Assembly (NCBI GenBank): GCA_017656295.1
Contig: JACDOC010000001.1
Location: 124,001 to 188,000, forward strand
Source: Bacillus sp. (in: firmicutes)
GTDB taxonomy: Bacteria; Bacillota; Bacilli; Bacillales; JACDOC01
DNA: 64,000 nucleotides
Direction: 5' to 3'
Below the pieces are notes generated by a model. That model saw only the letters and a program-made list of their open reading frames with translations, ran no database searches and had not been told where the DNA came from. The translations under genes and the position numbers were made by a program. This document shows positions 45,918-55,172 of this stretch, one piece after another; positions within the stretch are counted from its first letter, which is position 1; each line of letters begins with the position of its first letter.

Positions 45918-47711
45918 ATGGTGAAATTAGCCTGGATCGTCCCACTCGTTCCGTTTTTGTCGTTTCTTCTCCTATTCTTTTTTCAAAGACAACTAGGAAA
46001 AAGGAGCGGGTGGATTGGAACAGGGGGTACTGTCCTAGCAACCGTTCTTGCTGCCATCATCTTTACAAATGTGTGGCAAGGTGAGGAGTTAACGGTTCAG
46101 TGGGAATGGTTCTCCATTGGGGCACTCGATGTAACAGCTGGATTTGCGGTAACCCCGTTGAATAGTTGGATGTTACTATTTGTTTCGTTTATTAGTAGTG
46201 TCGTCCATTGGTATTCGACTGCTTATATGAAAAGTGATAATCGGCAAGGGACATATTTTACGTATTTAAGCTTTTTTACCTTCGCGATGTTAGCCCTCGT
46301 CTTGTCGCCAAACGTGCTGCAGCTTTATGTGTTCTGGGAATTAGTAGGCTTAGGTTCCTTTTTACTCATCGGTTTTTATTTTACAAAAGAAGAAGCTCGC
46401 CATGCAGCGAAAAAAGCGTTTGTCATGACACGTATTGGTGATGTGGGGTTCTTTGTTGGCTTAGTCCTTCTATTTCTACATGTCGGAAGTTTTGAATACG
46501 ATGCCATTTTCCGTGCGGTGGAGGGAGGACAGATTGCTGACGTTATGGTCACGGTCATTGGCTTACTCCTCTTTTTTGGGGCGATTGGAAAATCGGGACA
46601 GTTCCCGTTGCATCCGTGGCTTCCCGATGCCATGGCAGGACCGACTCCTGTATCAGCACTTATTCATGCTGCCACGATGGTAGCGGCTGGAGTGTACATG
46701 GTCAGTGCGCTCTACCCGGTATTTACCGGCAGTACTGTCGTGTTGGCGACCATTGGAACGATTGGAACGGTTACGTTGTTGTATGGGGCGTGGCTTGCTT
46801 GGAAACAAACGGACGTTAAACGCGTGCTCGCATATTCGACGATTAGCCAACTTGGCTACATGATGCTTGCCCTTGGAAGTGTCGGTTATGGGGCGGCGAT
46901 GTTTCATTTGTCGACCCACGGATTTTTTAAAGCCTTATTGTTTTTGGCGGCAGGGATGCTCATTCATGCCACGGGAACACAACAGCTGTCGCAAATGGGC
47001 GGGTTATGGTCGTCACTAAAAGGGACAGGTATTCTCTTTCTGATTGGAGCGCTTGCATTAAGTGGGGTTCCGTTGTTGTCCGGATTTTATAGTAAAGAAG
47101 CCATTTTTCATACGGTGTGGGAACACGGGGACTACATTTGGTTCGTTCTGGCGTTATTAACGAGTTTACTAACGTCTCTCTATATGTTCCGCCTCTTTTT
47201 CCTCGCATTTTTAGGAGATGGAAGGCTGACCGCTCCACTTCGAAGAATACCGTCTGTTATGGGGTGGGCCAGTGCGTTGTTAGCGGTATTAGCCATCGGA
47301 AGCGGATGGCTAGGGTCTCCGTTTACGGCGTTTTTAACAGGGGAAGCGGCAGGTGTCGCTGGACCAAGCTGGCTCCCATGGGTGGCCTCGATGTTTTCAC
47401 TCGGGGGGATTGGCTTAGCGTACTGGTTGTATGGAAGAAGAGCTAAAGTAGTTGGCGTGGCGTGGACAGATCTACTGGACCGATGGTATGAACAATGGCT
47501 GGTTCCTATTGTCGATTGGAAGGGAAAAATAGTTCAACGGTTCGATGATGGGTTTGTCGAATGGATCGTTTCTAGTGTCGTGTTTTGGGTGGAAAAAGGA
47601 TCAGATCGCTTTACGCATTGGCAAAATGGGCACGTGCAAACATACGGGGCGGTCGCCTGGGTCGGAGGAACGATTATTTTTGCGATTTATTTATGGATAG
47701 GGGGGCTGTAA
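45918..47711 (+). CDS. nuoL: NADH-quinone oxidoreductase subunit L
   Basis: Antiporter-like proton pump subunit. 597 residues, about 14-16 helices. VFWELVGLGSFLLIGFYFTKEEARHAAKKAF, FPLHPWLPDAMAGPTPVSALIHAATMVAAGVYMV and the pumping lysines/histidines are present. A lateral-helix region precedes the last membrane helix. ATG 45918 after AGGAGGGATCG. Confidence 0.96.
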   Translation: MVKLAWIVPLVPFLSFLLLFFFQRQLGKRSGWIGTGGTVLATVLAAIIFTNVWQGEELTVQWEWFSIGALDVTAGFAVTPLNSWMLLFVSFISSVVHWYSTAYMKSDNRQGTYFTYLSFFTFAMLALVLSPNVLQLYVFWELVGLGSFLLIGFYFTKEEARHAAKKAFVMTRIGDVGFFVGLVLLFLHVGSFEYDAIFRAVEGGQIADVMVTVIGLLLFFGAIGKSGQFPLHPWLPDAMAGPTPVSALIHAATMVAAGVYMVSALYPVFTGSTVVLATIGTIGTVTLLYGAWLAWKQTDVKRVLAYSTISQLGYMMLALGSVGYGAAMFHLSTHGFFKALLFLAAGMLIHATGTQQLSQMGGLWSSLKGTGILFLIGALALSGVPLLSGFYSKEAIFHTVWEHGDYIWFVLALLTSLLTSLYMFRLFFLAFLGDGRLTAPLRRIPSVMGWASALLAVLAIGSGWLGSPFTAFLTGEAAGVAGPSWLPWVASMFSLGGIGLAYWLYGRRAKVVGVAWTDLLDRWYEQWLVPIVDWKGKIVQRFDDGFVEWIVSSVVFWVEKGSDRFTHWQNGHVQTYGAVAWVGGTIIFAIYLWIGGL

Positions 47712-47712
47712 A

Positions 47713-49209
47713 ATGAATCATTTATTGGTGGTGTTTTGGATACTCTTTTCCCCTTTGATAGGTTTATTTCTCTTGTTGTTCGTTCCGAAAGACAAAAAGC
47801 GACACATTCGGATCATCGGAGTGAGTACAGCATTTTTTCCGCTTATTGGGGTTCTCCCGATTTGGTGGGGGCAAGGGACGGCTTGGTCACAGTGGGACGT
47901 GTCCATTCCTTGGTTGAATCTAGGAAAGTGGACGTTGTTTGGTGAAGGCGTGTATCGTATCGGTTTCGACTTTGGGCTTGACGGGATTTCTTTTCTCATG
48001 GTCGCCCTAACGGCTTTGTTATCGGCTGTTGCTGCGATTGCGTCTTTGGTTATCCGTTCGGAAGTAAAAGGCTTTTTCCTCCTATTCTTACTGTTAGAAA
48101 CGAGTATGCTCGGTGTCTTTTTAGCCAATAATGCGCTGTTGTTCTTCCTGTTTTTTGAATTCACGTTAGTTGGAACGTTTTTCTTAATCGGCAAATGGGG
48201 CGGGTTTGATAAGGAAAAGGCAGCGTATCGTTTTCTTATTTATAACGGTTTAGGTTCGGCGTTTTTGTTACTTGTCGTTGTTGCGTTATTTGCGGGAACT
48301 GGTACGGTCCGGTTCGATGAACTGCAATTTTTCTTAGGCGATGAAACGTACGTGTCCGATAAAATGACAGGTTGGCTTCTAGTAGCAATTTTTCTGGCTT
48401 TTGGATTGAAACTGCCAATTGTTGGCTTGCATCGGTGGGTCCTTTCCGTTCACGTGGAAGCACCGCCATCGGTCGTTATTCTTCATGCTGGTGTGCTATT
48501 AAAAATAGGGGCATACGGCCTTTACCGCTTCGGTGTAGAATTGTTTCCAACATCTTTTTCGTCACTTCAATTGGTGCTTGTCGTATGGGGCGTCGTAAAC
48601 TTCCTGCTTGGTGCTTTTGCCGCCCTTGTTCAAACCGAACTGCGCCGAATGCTCGCCTATGCATCCATTTCTCATATGGGGCTCGTTTTGATGGGAATCG
48701 GTGCCTTCAACGAAGCGGGACTCCAAGGAGCGATGTATCAAGTCGTTTCCCACAGTTTACTTGCAGCGATCTTCTTTTTCATCATCGGTGTGTTAGAAGA
48801 AAGAGAGAAAGGAACTTCATTTCGTCAATTGTCCGGTCTGATGAAAACGACGCCAAAGCTAGCGACTTGCTTCTTCATTGCTGGACTTGCTTCCCTCGGA
48901 TTACCTGGACTTTCAGGGTTTATAAGCGAGCTAATGACGTTTATCGGCGTTTTCGATCCTTATCCAATGATTGGTGTTCTAGGGATTGGTGGCATTTTAC
49001 TTACAGTGGTCTACATGATTCGGGCGATTGTTCATATACTATTTGTTCATAATGAAAGTACTGATCAGTCTCGTTACCGCGATATGAACCGCTTAGAACT
49101 TTTGTCTTTAGGAAGCGTAACAGTTGCTGTCATCATATTAGGCGTTTACCCAGCGGTTGTTCTTCAATGGATTAATGATCCAATCCAACAGTTGCTTGCT
49201 TCTTTATAG
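47713..49209 (+). CDS. nuoM: NADH-quinone oxidoreductase subunit M
   Basis: Second antiporter-like pump. 498 residues. FFEFTLVGTFFLIGKWGG, FGLKLPIVGLHRWVLSVHVEAPPSVVILHAGVLLKIGAYGL and RRMLAYASISHMGLVLMGIGAF. The usual PVVPLHTWLPDAHTEAP appears as PIVGLHRWVLSVHVEAP, a noticeable deviation (W-V-L-S-V for W-L-P-D-A). Starts two bases after nuoL. Confidence 0.95.
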   Translation: MNHLLVVFWILFSPLIGLFLLLFVPKDKKRHIRIIGVSTAFFPLIGVLPIWWGQGTAWSQWDVSIPWLNLGKWTLFGEGVYRIGFDFGLDGISFLMVALTALLSAVAAIASLVIRSEVKGFFLLFLLLETSMLGVFLANNALLFFLFFEFTLVGTFFLIGKWGGFDKEKAAYRFLIYNGLGSAFLLLVVVALFAGTGTVRFDELQFFLGDETYVSDKMTGWLLVAIFLAFGLKLPIVGLHRWVLSVHVEAPPSVVILHAGVLLKIGAYGLYRFGVELFPTSFSSLQLVLVVWGVVNFLLGAFAALVQTELRRMLAYASISHMGLVLMGIGAFNEAGLQGAMYQVVSHSLLAAIFFFIIGVLEEREKGTSFRQLSGLMKTTPKLATCFFIAGLASLGLPGLSGFISELMTFIGVFDPYPMIGVLGIGGILLTVVYMIRAIVHILFVHNESTDQSRYRDMNRLELLSLGSVTVAVIILGVYPAVVLQWINDPIQQLLASL

Positions 49210-49257
49210 AAGAAAATATCCATTACTCATGATAAATCTTTACAGGAGGTGATCATC

Positions 49258-50721
49258 ATGGAATGGGACGTCATTCGATCGTTACCGTGGCAGTTAATGA
49301 TTCCTGAATTCATCCTTCTAGGTGCGACCATTTTACTATCAATTATCGATTTACTCACATCCAAGCGAAAATACAAATTTCTGTTTCCGGCCATCACAAT
49401 CATTGCTATACTTGGAGCGATATTTGCGTTATTTCAACTTCTTTACGAACCGGGAGGCACGATTTTGTACGATACGTTCCGTTTAGACATCATTGCTAAA
49501 CTATTTAAACTCGTCATGTTAATCGGGGCTGTATTGATCTGCCTGTTTACGCTAGAAGAAAAAGACGGTAAACACCGAGTTCAAGTGACTGGTGAATACT
49601 ATTATTTATTGCTTGTTGCTTTACTCGGGGCGATGATGCTCGCATCCAGTGGCGACATTATTACCTTGTTCGTGAGCTTGGAGCTTTTAGCCATTCCTGC
49701 CTATATTCTCGTGGCTATTCGCAAACATCAACAAAGCGCGTGCGAAGCAGGGTGGAAGTTTTTCGTCAACGGGGGAATTGCCTCAGCGTTCATTTTATTT
49801 GCCTTTAGCTATTTATACGGGATGACTGGGTCAACAAACTTAGAGGAAATAGCTGCTTTGCTAACTGGTGTGTTAAGTGGTGAAACGCATTTTATCGTCG
49901 CGCTATCATTTTTCATGCTGCTTGTTGGAATTGGTTTTAAAATATCGTCTGTTCCGTTTCATCTTTGGACACCGGATGTGTACGAAGGTGCTTCTTTTCC
50001 GATTACCGCCTTTTTAAATACGATTTCCAAAATGGCCGGATTCGTCTTGTTAGCCCGTATTTGTTGGACAATTTTTGTCCATATTCCGATCGGAGGAATG
50101 ATGTCGGAAGGGTTTTTATCGTATATTCAACCGTTTGTCGTCACGATTGCCTGTGTATCGATGATTATCGGTCATATCATGGCATTGCGACAACTACATT
50201 TAAAACGGATGTTAGCTTATTCGAGTATTGCCCACGGTGGGTATGTCTTGGCTAGCTTTGCGGCGCTATCTCCGTTTACGTTTGAAGCGATGTGGTTTTA
50301 TTTAACGGTGTATACATTTATGACCATTGGTGTATTTGCAATCTTGCAGTTGTTAGAAACCAAAGAAGGGTCGGTGGAACTACAAACGGTGGCTGGCTTG
50401 TACGAGCGGGCACCCGTTCTTACGGTTTTGCTCAGCTTCTTTATTTTATCGCTTGCGGCCATTCCAGGCACGGCCGGATTTATTGCAAAAGTGGAACTGT
50501 TTCTTGCGCTCTTTACCGCCGAAGGAAACTTATCGGTTGTTGCGATCGTTATGGGGTTAAGCACTGTTCTGTCACTCGTGTACTACTTCGGAGTACTCGT
50601 CCAGCTATACTTTCGAAAATCTGAACAAACGGGAGCATTGGCGATATCGTGGGGAAGTAGAATCGCTATCTTCATTTGTTTTCTTGCGATGATTTGGGGG
50701 CAGTCAGCAATTGCTTTTTAG
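49258..50721 (+). CDS. nuoN: NADH-quinone oxidoreductase subunit N
   Basis: Third antiporter-like pump. 487 residues. SLELLAIPAYILVAIRKHQQSACEAGWKFFVNGGIASAF, SVPFHLWTPDVYEGASFPITAFLNTISKMAGF and LKRMLAYSSIAHGGYVL are diagnostic. ATG 49258 is eight bases from CAGGAGG; the GTG at 49249 lies in the ribosome site. Last gene of the operon. Confidence 0.96.
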   Translation: MEWDVIRSLPWQLMIPEFILLGATILLSIIDLLTSKRKYKFLFPAITIIAILGAIFALFQLLYEPGGTILYDTFRLDIIAKLFKLVMLIGAVLICLFTLEEKDGKHRVQVTGEYYYLLLVALLGAMMLASSGDIITLFVSLELLAIPAYILVAIRKHQQSACEAGWKFFVNGGIASAFILFAFSYLYGMTGSTNLEEIAALLTGVLSGETHFIVALSFFMLLVGIGFKISSVPFHLWTPDVYEGASFPITAFLNTISKMAGFVLLARICWTIFVHIPIGGMMSEGFLSYIQPFVVTIACVSMIIGHIMALRQLHLKRMLAYSSIAHGGYVLASFAALSPFTFEAMWFYLTVYTFMTIGVFAILQLLETKEGSVELQTVAGLYERAPVLTVLLSFFILSLAAIPGTAGFIAKVELFLALFTAEGNLSVVAIVMGLSTVLSLVYYFGVLVQLYFRKSEQTGALAISWGSRIAIFICFLAMIWGQSAIAF

Positions 50722-50727
50722 CGAGAT

Positions 50728-50811
50728 TTGGCACATATGGATCCCAAGAAGGCACATAGAAGTGTAATATTTGCACATAGGCTGCCCCGATAGGCATATG
50801 ATGGCCTTACA
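50728..50811. repeat. Exact 21-bp period array, GGCACATA motif
   Basis: Four units of exactly 21 bp start at 50728, 50749, 50770 and 50791, each with GCACATA or GCATATG in the same register (50731, 50752, 50773, 50794). The bases between the motifs differ. It begins six bases after the nuoN stop and ends before the terminator, so it is transcribed as nuo 3' untranslated RNA. Confidence 0.85.
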
Positions 50812-50825
50812 AAACTAAAAAAATG

Positions 50826-50872
50826 AGAAAACTGACTTTCTGCTACATATGTCGAAAGTCAGTTTTTTTACT
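50826..50872 (+). terminator. nuo operon terminator
   Basis: AAAACTGACTTTC pairs with GAAAGTCAGTTTT around TGCTACATATGTC, followed by Ts. Confidence 0.92.
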
Positions 50873-51019
50873 GCGAAAAATCGCTAACATACTTAGAAAT
50901 ATTTTTGTAATAGAATATGAATAAAGTTCCAAAAAAATAAAATCACTTTCAATCTTTTGGAAAAGCAAAGCTGTGGTACAATGTAATTTGGTTATTTTTT
51001 GAAAGGAGGAAAGGTCGGA

Positions 51020-51271
51020 ATGTTAGAGACGTATGGGTACCAAGCATTGTTTAGTATGATGTCACATCTGTTTTTTATTGCGATCACCTTTTATGCTTTA
51101 CAAGCGTTGAATTTTGAGCGCTTTCTACGGTCAAATCGAGTATTTCAAGCGCGAATGTTATATATATTGTTAACGATTGCGATTGGTTCTACTGTAAGTA
51201 ATTTTTTTCTTCAATATTTGCTTTGGTCACAACAGCTACCTTTCCTTGTCCAATTTGTGAACAGTTTATAA
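51020..51271 (+). CDS. ywzB: YwzB family (DUF1146) small membrane protein
   Basis: 83 residues, two membrane helices: LFSMMSHLFFIAITFYALQALNFERFL and ARMLYILLTIAIGSTVSNFFLQYLLWSQQLPFLV. The N(F)xRFL and ARxLYILLTIAIGxxVSNFFL motifs are those of DUF1146. Located just upstream of ywmB-murAA as in B. subtilis. Function unknown. ATG 51020 with GAAAGGAGG upstream. Confidence 0.88.
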   Translation: MLETYGYQALFSMMSHLFFIAITFYALQALNFERFLRSNRVFQARMLYILLTIAIGSTVSNFFLQYLLWSQQLPFLVQFVNSL

Positions 51272-51464
51272 AACTTAGGACTTCTTACATGTTTTCATTT
51301 GGAAGTAAGTTGATTATCATGTAAGTTGCATGCTATTATTTTAACTTGGGTGAGTGCAAAGTTTTCACTTCCCTACATAAGCGCAATGTCAAACGTTGAC
51401 GACAATTACCATGTATGCTCCTTCCCATCTTGGAAAGAATGTTGTGTAAAGGGGAGGAGTCGGA

Positions 51465-52202
51465 ATGAAAGGTAATTGTTTCGGTTTGCTTGCACTTTTT
51501 TTAGGTTATATTCTCTTCTATATTGGGAATAGCACTGTAGCAGCAGTAAAATACGATGATTTGTTCCAAATCGTTCAAGCCGTTCGTGCTGAACAAGGTG
51601 TCATTTCTGAATGGTCAATACACAGCAGAAGAGAAGTCGACATTTTGTCGAAACATGACTTTCAAGAGATGGCTGAAACGGTACAGCACCAATTTTCAGA
51701 AATGGCTTGGGAATGGGAACAATCAGGAGATGAATGGAAATTGATTGGTACATTTACCAATCAGCAAATGAAGGAGTCTGTGCAGCTCTTGTCGAAAAAA
51801 CACGATGGGCGTCGTTATTCGTATGTCACGTTCCAATTAATTGGTACACAATGGACAGACGAAACAAAGTCGTTCATTGAAAAGACTTGGAACAATTGCA
51901 TCAAAAGATTATTTGGTAATGACGTGACCGTTTTCTCTTATGTCAAAGGAACGTTTTCTCCATCTGCCACACATTTGTTACAGGAAAAAGCTGCACATAT
52001 ACTACAACGATTAGAAGCAAAAGAAACCGAATCATTAAAAGAAGACCGATTTGTATCCATATCGGCCTATTCCAAACGCTTTTCACAACAAGTACCGTCA
52101 TCGAATAACGATATGAATATACAAATTGGGTTACGACAAGAAGGAATGGGCGTTGAAACAACCTTCGTGATTGGCACACCCATTCTAACGATTGAATATT
52201 AA
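51465..52202 (+). CDS. ywmB: YwmB family protein
   Basis: 245 residues: N-terminal membrane/signal segment ([22 protein letters not shown]), then an extracellular domain of the YwmB (TATA-binding-like fold) family: [47 protein letters not shown], and C-terminal [29 protein letters not shown]. Function unknown; often sporulation-linked. Directly precedes murAA (32-base gap), probably co-transcribed. ATG 51465 after GGGGAGGAGTC. Confidence 0.9.
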   Translation: MKGNCFGLLALFLGYILFYIGNSTVAAVKYDDLFQIVQAVRAEQGVISEWSIHSRREVDILSKHDFQEMAETVQHQFSEMAWEWEQSGDEWKLIGTFTNQQMKESVQLLSKKHDGRRYSYVTFQLIGTQWTDETKSFIEKTWNNCIKRLFGNDVTVFSYVKGTFSPSATHLLQEKAAHILQRLEAKETESLKEDRFVSISAYSKRFSQQVPSSNNDMNIQIGLRQEGMGVETTFVIGTPILTIEY

Positions 52203-52233
52203 TATAGAGAAAATGGACGCGGAGGGGAATACT

Positions 52234-53535
52234 TTGGAAAAGATCATCGTCCGCGGCGGACAGAGGCTAAACGGCACCGTAAAAGTAGAAGGAGCGAAAA
52301 ATGCCGTATTGCCTGTTATCGCTGCAACATTATTAGCTAGTGAAGGAAAAAGTATAATCCGTGATGTACCCACTCTCTCCGATGTATATACGATTAACGA
52401 AGTGTTACGTTGCTTAAATGCGGACGTAACGTTTTCGAATCATGAAATCATTGTGGATGCATCAAGAGAGTTATTAATTGAAGCACCTTTTGAATTCGTA
52501 CGTAAAATGCGTGCATCTGTCCTTGTGATGGGTTCATTACTCGCTCGTAAAGGAAGTGCTCGCGTTGCACTGCCTGGTGGTTGCGCGATCGGTTCCCGTC
52601 CAATTGACCAGCACTTAAAAGGCTTTGAGGCGATGGGTGCCGAAGTAAAAGTTGGTAATGGATTCATTGAAGCGAATGTTCAAGGTAAACTAAAAGGCGC
52701 TAAAATATATCTAGATTTTCCAAGCGTAGGGGCGACAGAAAACATTATGATGGCCGCTACGTTAGCAGAAGGAACAACCATTATCGAAAACTGTGCGAAA
52801 GAGCCAGAAATTGTCGATTTAGCGAACTTCTTGAACAAAATGGGAGCCAAAGTCAAAGGAGCCGGTACCGAAACGATTCGGATTGAAGGAGTCGAGCGGC
52901 TCTATGGGGCAGAGCATAGTATCATTCCTGACCGCATTGAAGCAGGAACATTTATGGTCGCTGCTGCCATCACCCGTGGAAACGTTCTTGTCAAAGGAGC
53001 AGTGCCTGAGCATTTATCCTCTCTTATTGCAAAATTAAAAGAAATGGGTGTAACTGTCATCGAAGAAGATGAAGGCATTCGCGTCATCGGACCAGAAAAA
53101 TTAAAGCCTGTTGACGTAAAGACAATGCCTCATCCAGGTTTTCCGACTGACATGCAATCCCAAATGATGGCATTGTTATTATGTGCAGAAGGAACGAGCG
53201 TTATTACAGAAACCGTGTTTGAAAATCGTTTCATGCATGTCGAAGAATTCCGTCGAATGAATGCCCAAGTGAAAATTGAAGGGCGAAGCGTTATTATTGA
53301 TGGACCTTGTAAGTTACAAGGAGCCGAAGTGGCCGCAACCGATTTACGGGCAGCCGCTGCACTAATTATCGCTGGTTTAGCAGCGGAAGGATATACGCGC
53401 GTTACGGAGCTCAAGCATTTAGATCGCGGATACGTGAACTTCCACGAAAAATTAAGAGCACTTGGTGCGGATATTGAGCGAGTAAAAGAAGAAGAAATCG
53501 TCGTGGAAAAAATCGTTACGGATTTAAATGCGTAA
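52234..53535 (+). CDS. murAA: UDP-GlcNAc 1-carboxyvinyltransferase MurA1 (MurAA)
   Basis: Major enolpyruvyl transferase for peptidoglycan, paralogue of the gene at 9791. 433 residues. Active-site C117 in [32 protein letters not shown] and [17 protein letters not shown] typical. TTG 52234 ([23 protein letters not shown]) is five bases after GGAGGGGA and gives the family N-terminus; in-frame codons further upstream overlap ywmB. Confidence 0.95.
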   Translation: MEKIIVRGGQRLNGTVKVEGAKNAVLPVIAATLLASEGKSIIRDVPTLSDVYTINEVLRCLNADVTFSNHEIIVDASRELLIEAPFEFVRKMRASVLVMGSLLARKGSARVALPGGCAIGSRPIDQHLKGFEAMGAEVKVGNGFIEANVQGKLKGAKIYLDFPSVGATENIMMAATLAEGTTIIENCAKEPEIVDLANFLNKMGAKVKGAGTETIRIEGVERLYGAEHSIIPDRIEAGTFMVAAAITRGNVLVKGAVPEHLSSLIAKLKEMGVTVIEEDEGIRVIGPEKLKPVDVKTMPHPGFPTDMQSQMMALLLCAEGTSVITETVFENRFMHVEEFRRMNAQVKIEGRSVIIDGPCKLQGAEVAATDLRAAAALIIAGLAAEGYTRVTELKHLDRGYVNFHEKLRALGADIERVKEEEIVVEKIVTDLNA

Positions 53536-53590
53536 CATGGATTTGTCTGATATCTGACCATTTTTTTAATATGGAAACACAGATGTGTAG

Positions 53591-53640
53591 AAAAGACAGC
53601 CGACTTGTTTCGACAAGATGCGGCTGTCTTTTCTTTTTTT
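53591..53640 (+). terminator. murAA terminator
   Basis: AAAAGACAGCCG pairs with CGGCTGTCTTTT; inside it CTTGT pairs with ACAAG around a TTCG tetraloop. A T-rich tail follows. Confidence 0.93.
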
Positions 53641-53641
53641 A

Positions 53642-53670
53642 TCATAATTGCCTGTCCCACCCCATACATA
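53642..53670 (+). promoter_or_regulatory. Candidate sigma-E promoter of spoIID
   Basis: TCATAAT (53642-53648), 14-base spacer, CATACATA (53663-53670), close to KMATATT-N14-CATACANT. spoIID is a known sigma-E gene. Confidence 0.65.
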
Positions 53671-53722
53671 TGAAATGAGTGAATGTTTTTTCAGAAAAAT
53701 TGTAGAATTGGAGGCATCAAGC

Positions 53723-54739
53723 ATGTTAAAGGTAAAACCGATCATCATAATCATTAGTCTACTCATTTTTGTAATCATTTGTGTCCCAGCGCTTGTCGTT
53801 CTTCCATTTGACTCAAAAGAAGTAGGACAACTGCTTGATGAGCATTCAGAGAACCAACCTGCTCAAACACCCGAAACGGAAGACGATATTGAAGTGGCGG
53901 TCTATCGTTCCCAAAAAGGTCTCGTCGAAAACTTACCGTTAGAAGAGTATCTTGTCGGTGTCGTGGCAGCTGAAATGCCCGCCGATTTTGAAATAGAAGC
54001 TTTAAAAGCACAAGCTTTAACCGCGCGCACCTATATCGTCAACCAACTGCTTCATCCAACCGAAGACGTACCGAACGGAGCCATCGTCACGGATACACAA
54101 ATGCACCAAGTTTACAAAAATAAAGATGAATTAAAAAAAATATGGGGAGACGACTACGACTGGAAAATCGAAAAAATCACCCAAGCGGTGGAGGAAACAA
54201 AAGGGCAAATTATTACCTATAACGGACAACCGATTGCCGCCGCGTTTTTCTCTACGAGTAACGGATATACAGAAAACTCGGAAGACTACTGGGAAAACGA
54301 ATATCCGTATTTAAAAAGTGTCGAAAGCCCATGGGATGAAACCTCTCCAAAATTTATAGATAAAATAACGATTCCGGTGGAGCAGTTTGAAAAATTGTTA
54401 GGAGTCACCTTGCCAACGGACGGATCGGTCGGAAAAGTCATTGAACGGACAGAAGGAAACCGGGTTGGAAAAATCGTTATTAACGGAAAAGAATTTACCG
54501 GTCGCGAAGTACGGGAAAAGTTAAATTTGAAATCATCTGATTTTACATGGGTTCGAAAAGGGGACCAAATGGTCATTACGACAAAAGGTTACGGACACGG
54601 TGTCGGCATGAGTCAATACGGAGCAAATGGCATGGCCAAAGAGGGGAAAACGTATGAAGAAATTGTCAAACATTTTTACAAAGGTGTTGAAATCACTTCT
54701 ACCGATTCGTACGAAACGAAAATGACGGCGAAGAAATAA
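53723..54739 (+). CDS. spoIID: Stage II sporulation protein D
   Basis: Membrane-anchored lytic transglycosylase that, with SpoIIP and SpoIIM, thins septal peptidoglycan and drives engulfment. 338 residues: one N-terminal membrane helix ([21 protein letters not shown]), the conserved [20 protein letters not shown] block with catalytic glutamate E84, [16 protein letters not shown], and C-terminal [20 protein letters not shown] 53723 follows ATTGGAGG. Confidence 0.96.
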   Translation: MLKVKPIIIIISLLIFVIICVPALVVLPFDSKEVGQLLDEHSENQPAQTPETEDDIEVAVYRSQKGLVENLPLEEYLVGVVAAEMPADFEIEALKAQALTARTYIVNQLLHPTEDVPNGAIVTDTQMHQVYKNKDELKKIWGDDYDWKIEKITQAVEETKGQIITYNGQPIAAAFFSTSNGYTENSEDYWENEYPYLKSVESPWDETSPKFIDKITIPVEQFEKLLGVTLPTDGSVGKVIERTEGNRVGKIVINGKEFTGREVREKLNLKSSDFTWVRKGDQMVITTKGYGHGVGMSQYGANGMAKEGKTYEEIVKHFYKGVEITSTDSYETKMTAKK

Positions 54740-54744
54740 AAAGC

Positions 54745-54784
54745 GAGCTGATTCTAACCATGGGTGTAGAATCAGCTTTTTAAA
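54745..54784 (+). terminator. spoIID terminator
   Basis: AGCTGATTCTA pairs with TAGAATCAGCTTTTT around ACCATGGGTG. Confidence 0.9.
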
Positions 54785-54837
54785 TTTAAGGTTCTACCCT
54801 AAAAACTAAAAAGCAAAACATAATGAAACCTTTTCTC

Positions 54838-54856
54838 TTGTATCTCGTATATACAA
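54838..54856 (+). promoter_or_regulatory. Operator-like inverted repeat before the leader-peptide/yidC pair
   Basis: TTGTAT (54838-54843), seven bases, ATACAA (54851-54856). A CTCGT/ACGAG repeat overlaps it. Position 16 bases before the leader ORF start suits a repressor site or a 5' hairpin. No matching regulator can be named. Confidence 0.4.
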
Positions 54857-54871
54857 ACGAGGTGAACGTGA

Positions 54872-55150
54872 TTGAATATAGAGTTTCTGTTCGATGCTCC
54901 AGAATTAATGGTAACCATTCACATGTGTTACGTGATTAGCTTATTCTGGCTTTTACATATATGGAAATCTTCGAGTTCGTTTCAGGTGCACTCAGACGCT
55001 TGGCCTATCACCATAGAAACGAGAAGCGGACGAATTCTTGAACAATTCGTATGGCCATCTGGGTGGATGCTCCCTTTTCTCGTTCAAACTGTAAAGAAAA
55101 AAGAGGGAGTGGATAATGAATCGGATTGCGTTTTCCTTCTCGCTAACTAA
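54872..55150 (+). CDS. MifM-like membrane leader peptide upstream of yidC
   Basis: 92 residues from TTG 54872, six bases after GAGGTGA. One hydrophobic segment (about 12-31, LMVTIHMCYVISLFWLLHI) is flanked by acids (E4, D8, E11) outside and K32 inside, predicting N-out/C-in insertion as in MifM. The C-terminal part has W61, W65, a KKK cluster (75-77) and an acidic stretch (E78, D81, E83, D85), in the layout of the MifM arrest segment. Its last codons form the 5' arm of a hairpin that hides the yidC ribosome site. No sequence family is recognised; the call rests on architecture. Confidence 0.6.
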   Translation: MNIEFLFDAPELMVTIHMCYVISLFWLLHIWKSSSSFQVHSDAWPITIETRSGRILEQFVWPSGWMLPFLVQTVKKKEGVDNESDCVFLLAN

Positions 55151-55172
55151 TCCATAAATGAGGAGGAAAACG
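55129..55172 (+). promoter_or_regulatory. Hairpin sequestering the yidC ribosome-binding site
   Basis: CGTTTTCCTTCTC (55129-55141, the last codons of the leader ORF) pairs over 13 consecutive positions (one U-G) with GAGGAGGAAAACG (55160-55172), which is the Shine-Dalgarno region ending one base before the yidC ATG. The loop is 18 nt and holds the leader stop codon. A ribosome stalled shortly before 55129 would keep the 5' arm open and free yidC translation. Confidence 0.85.

Noticed and set aside
46653-46919. Several 80-110 codon shadow frames inside nuoL, nuoM and nuoN on either strand
   Set aside because: They overlap strongly conserved membrane-protein genes, lack ribosome sites and have no family resemblance.
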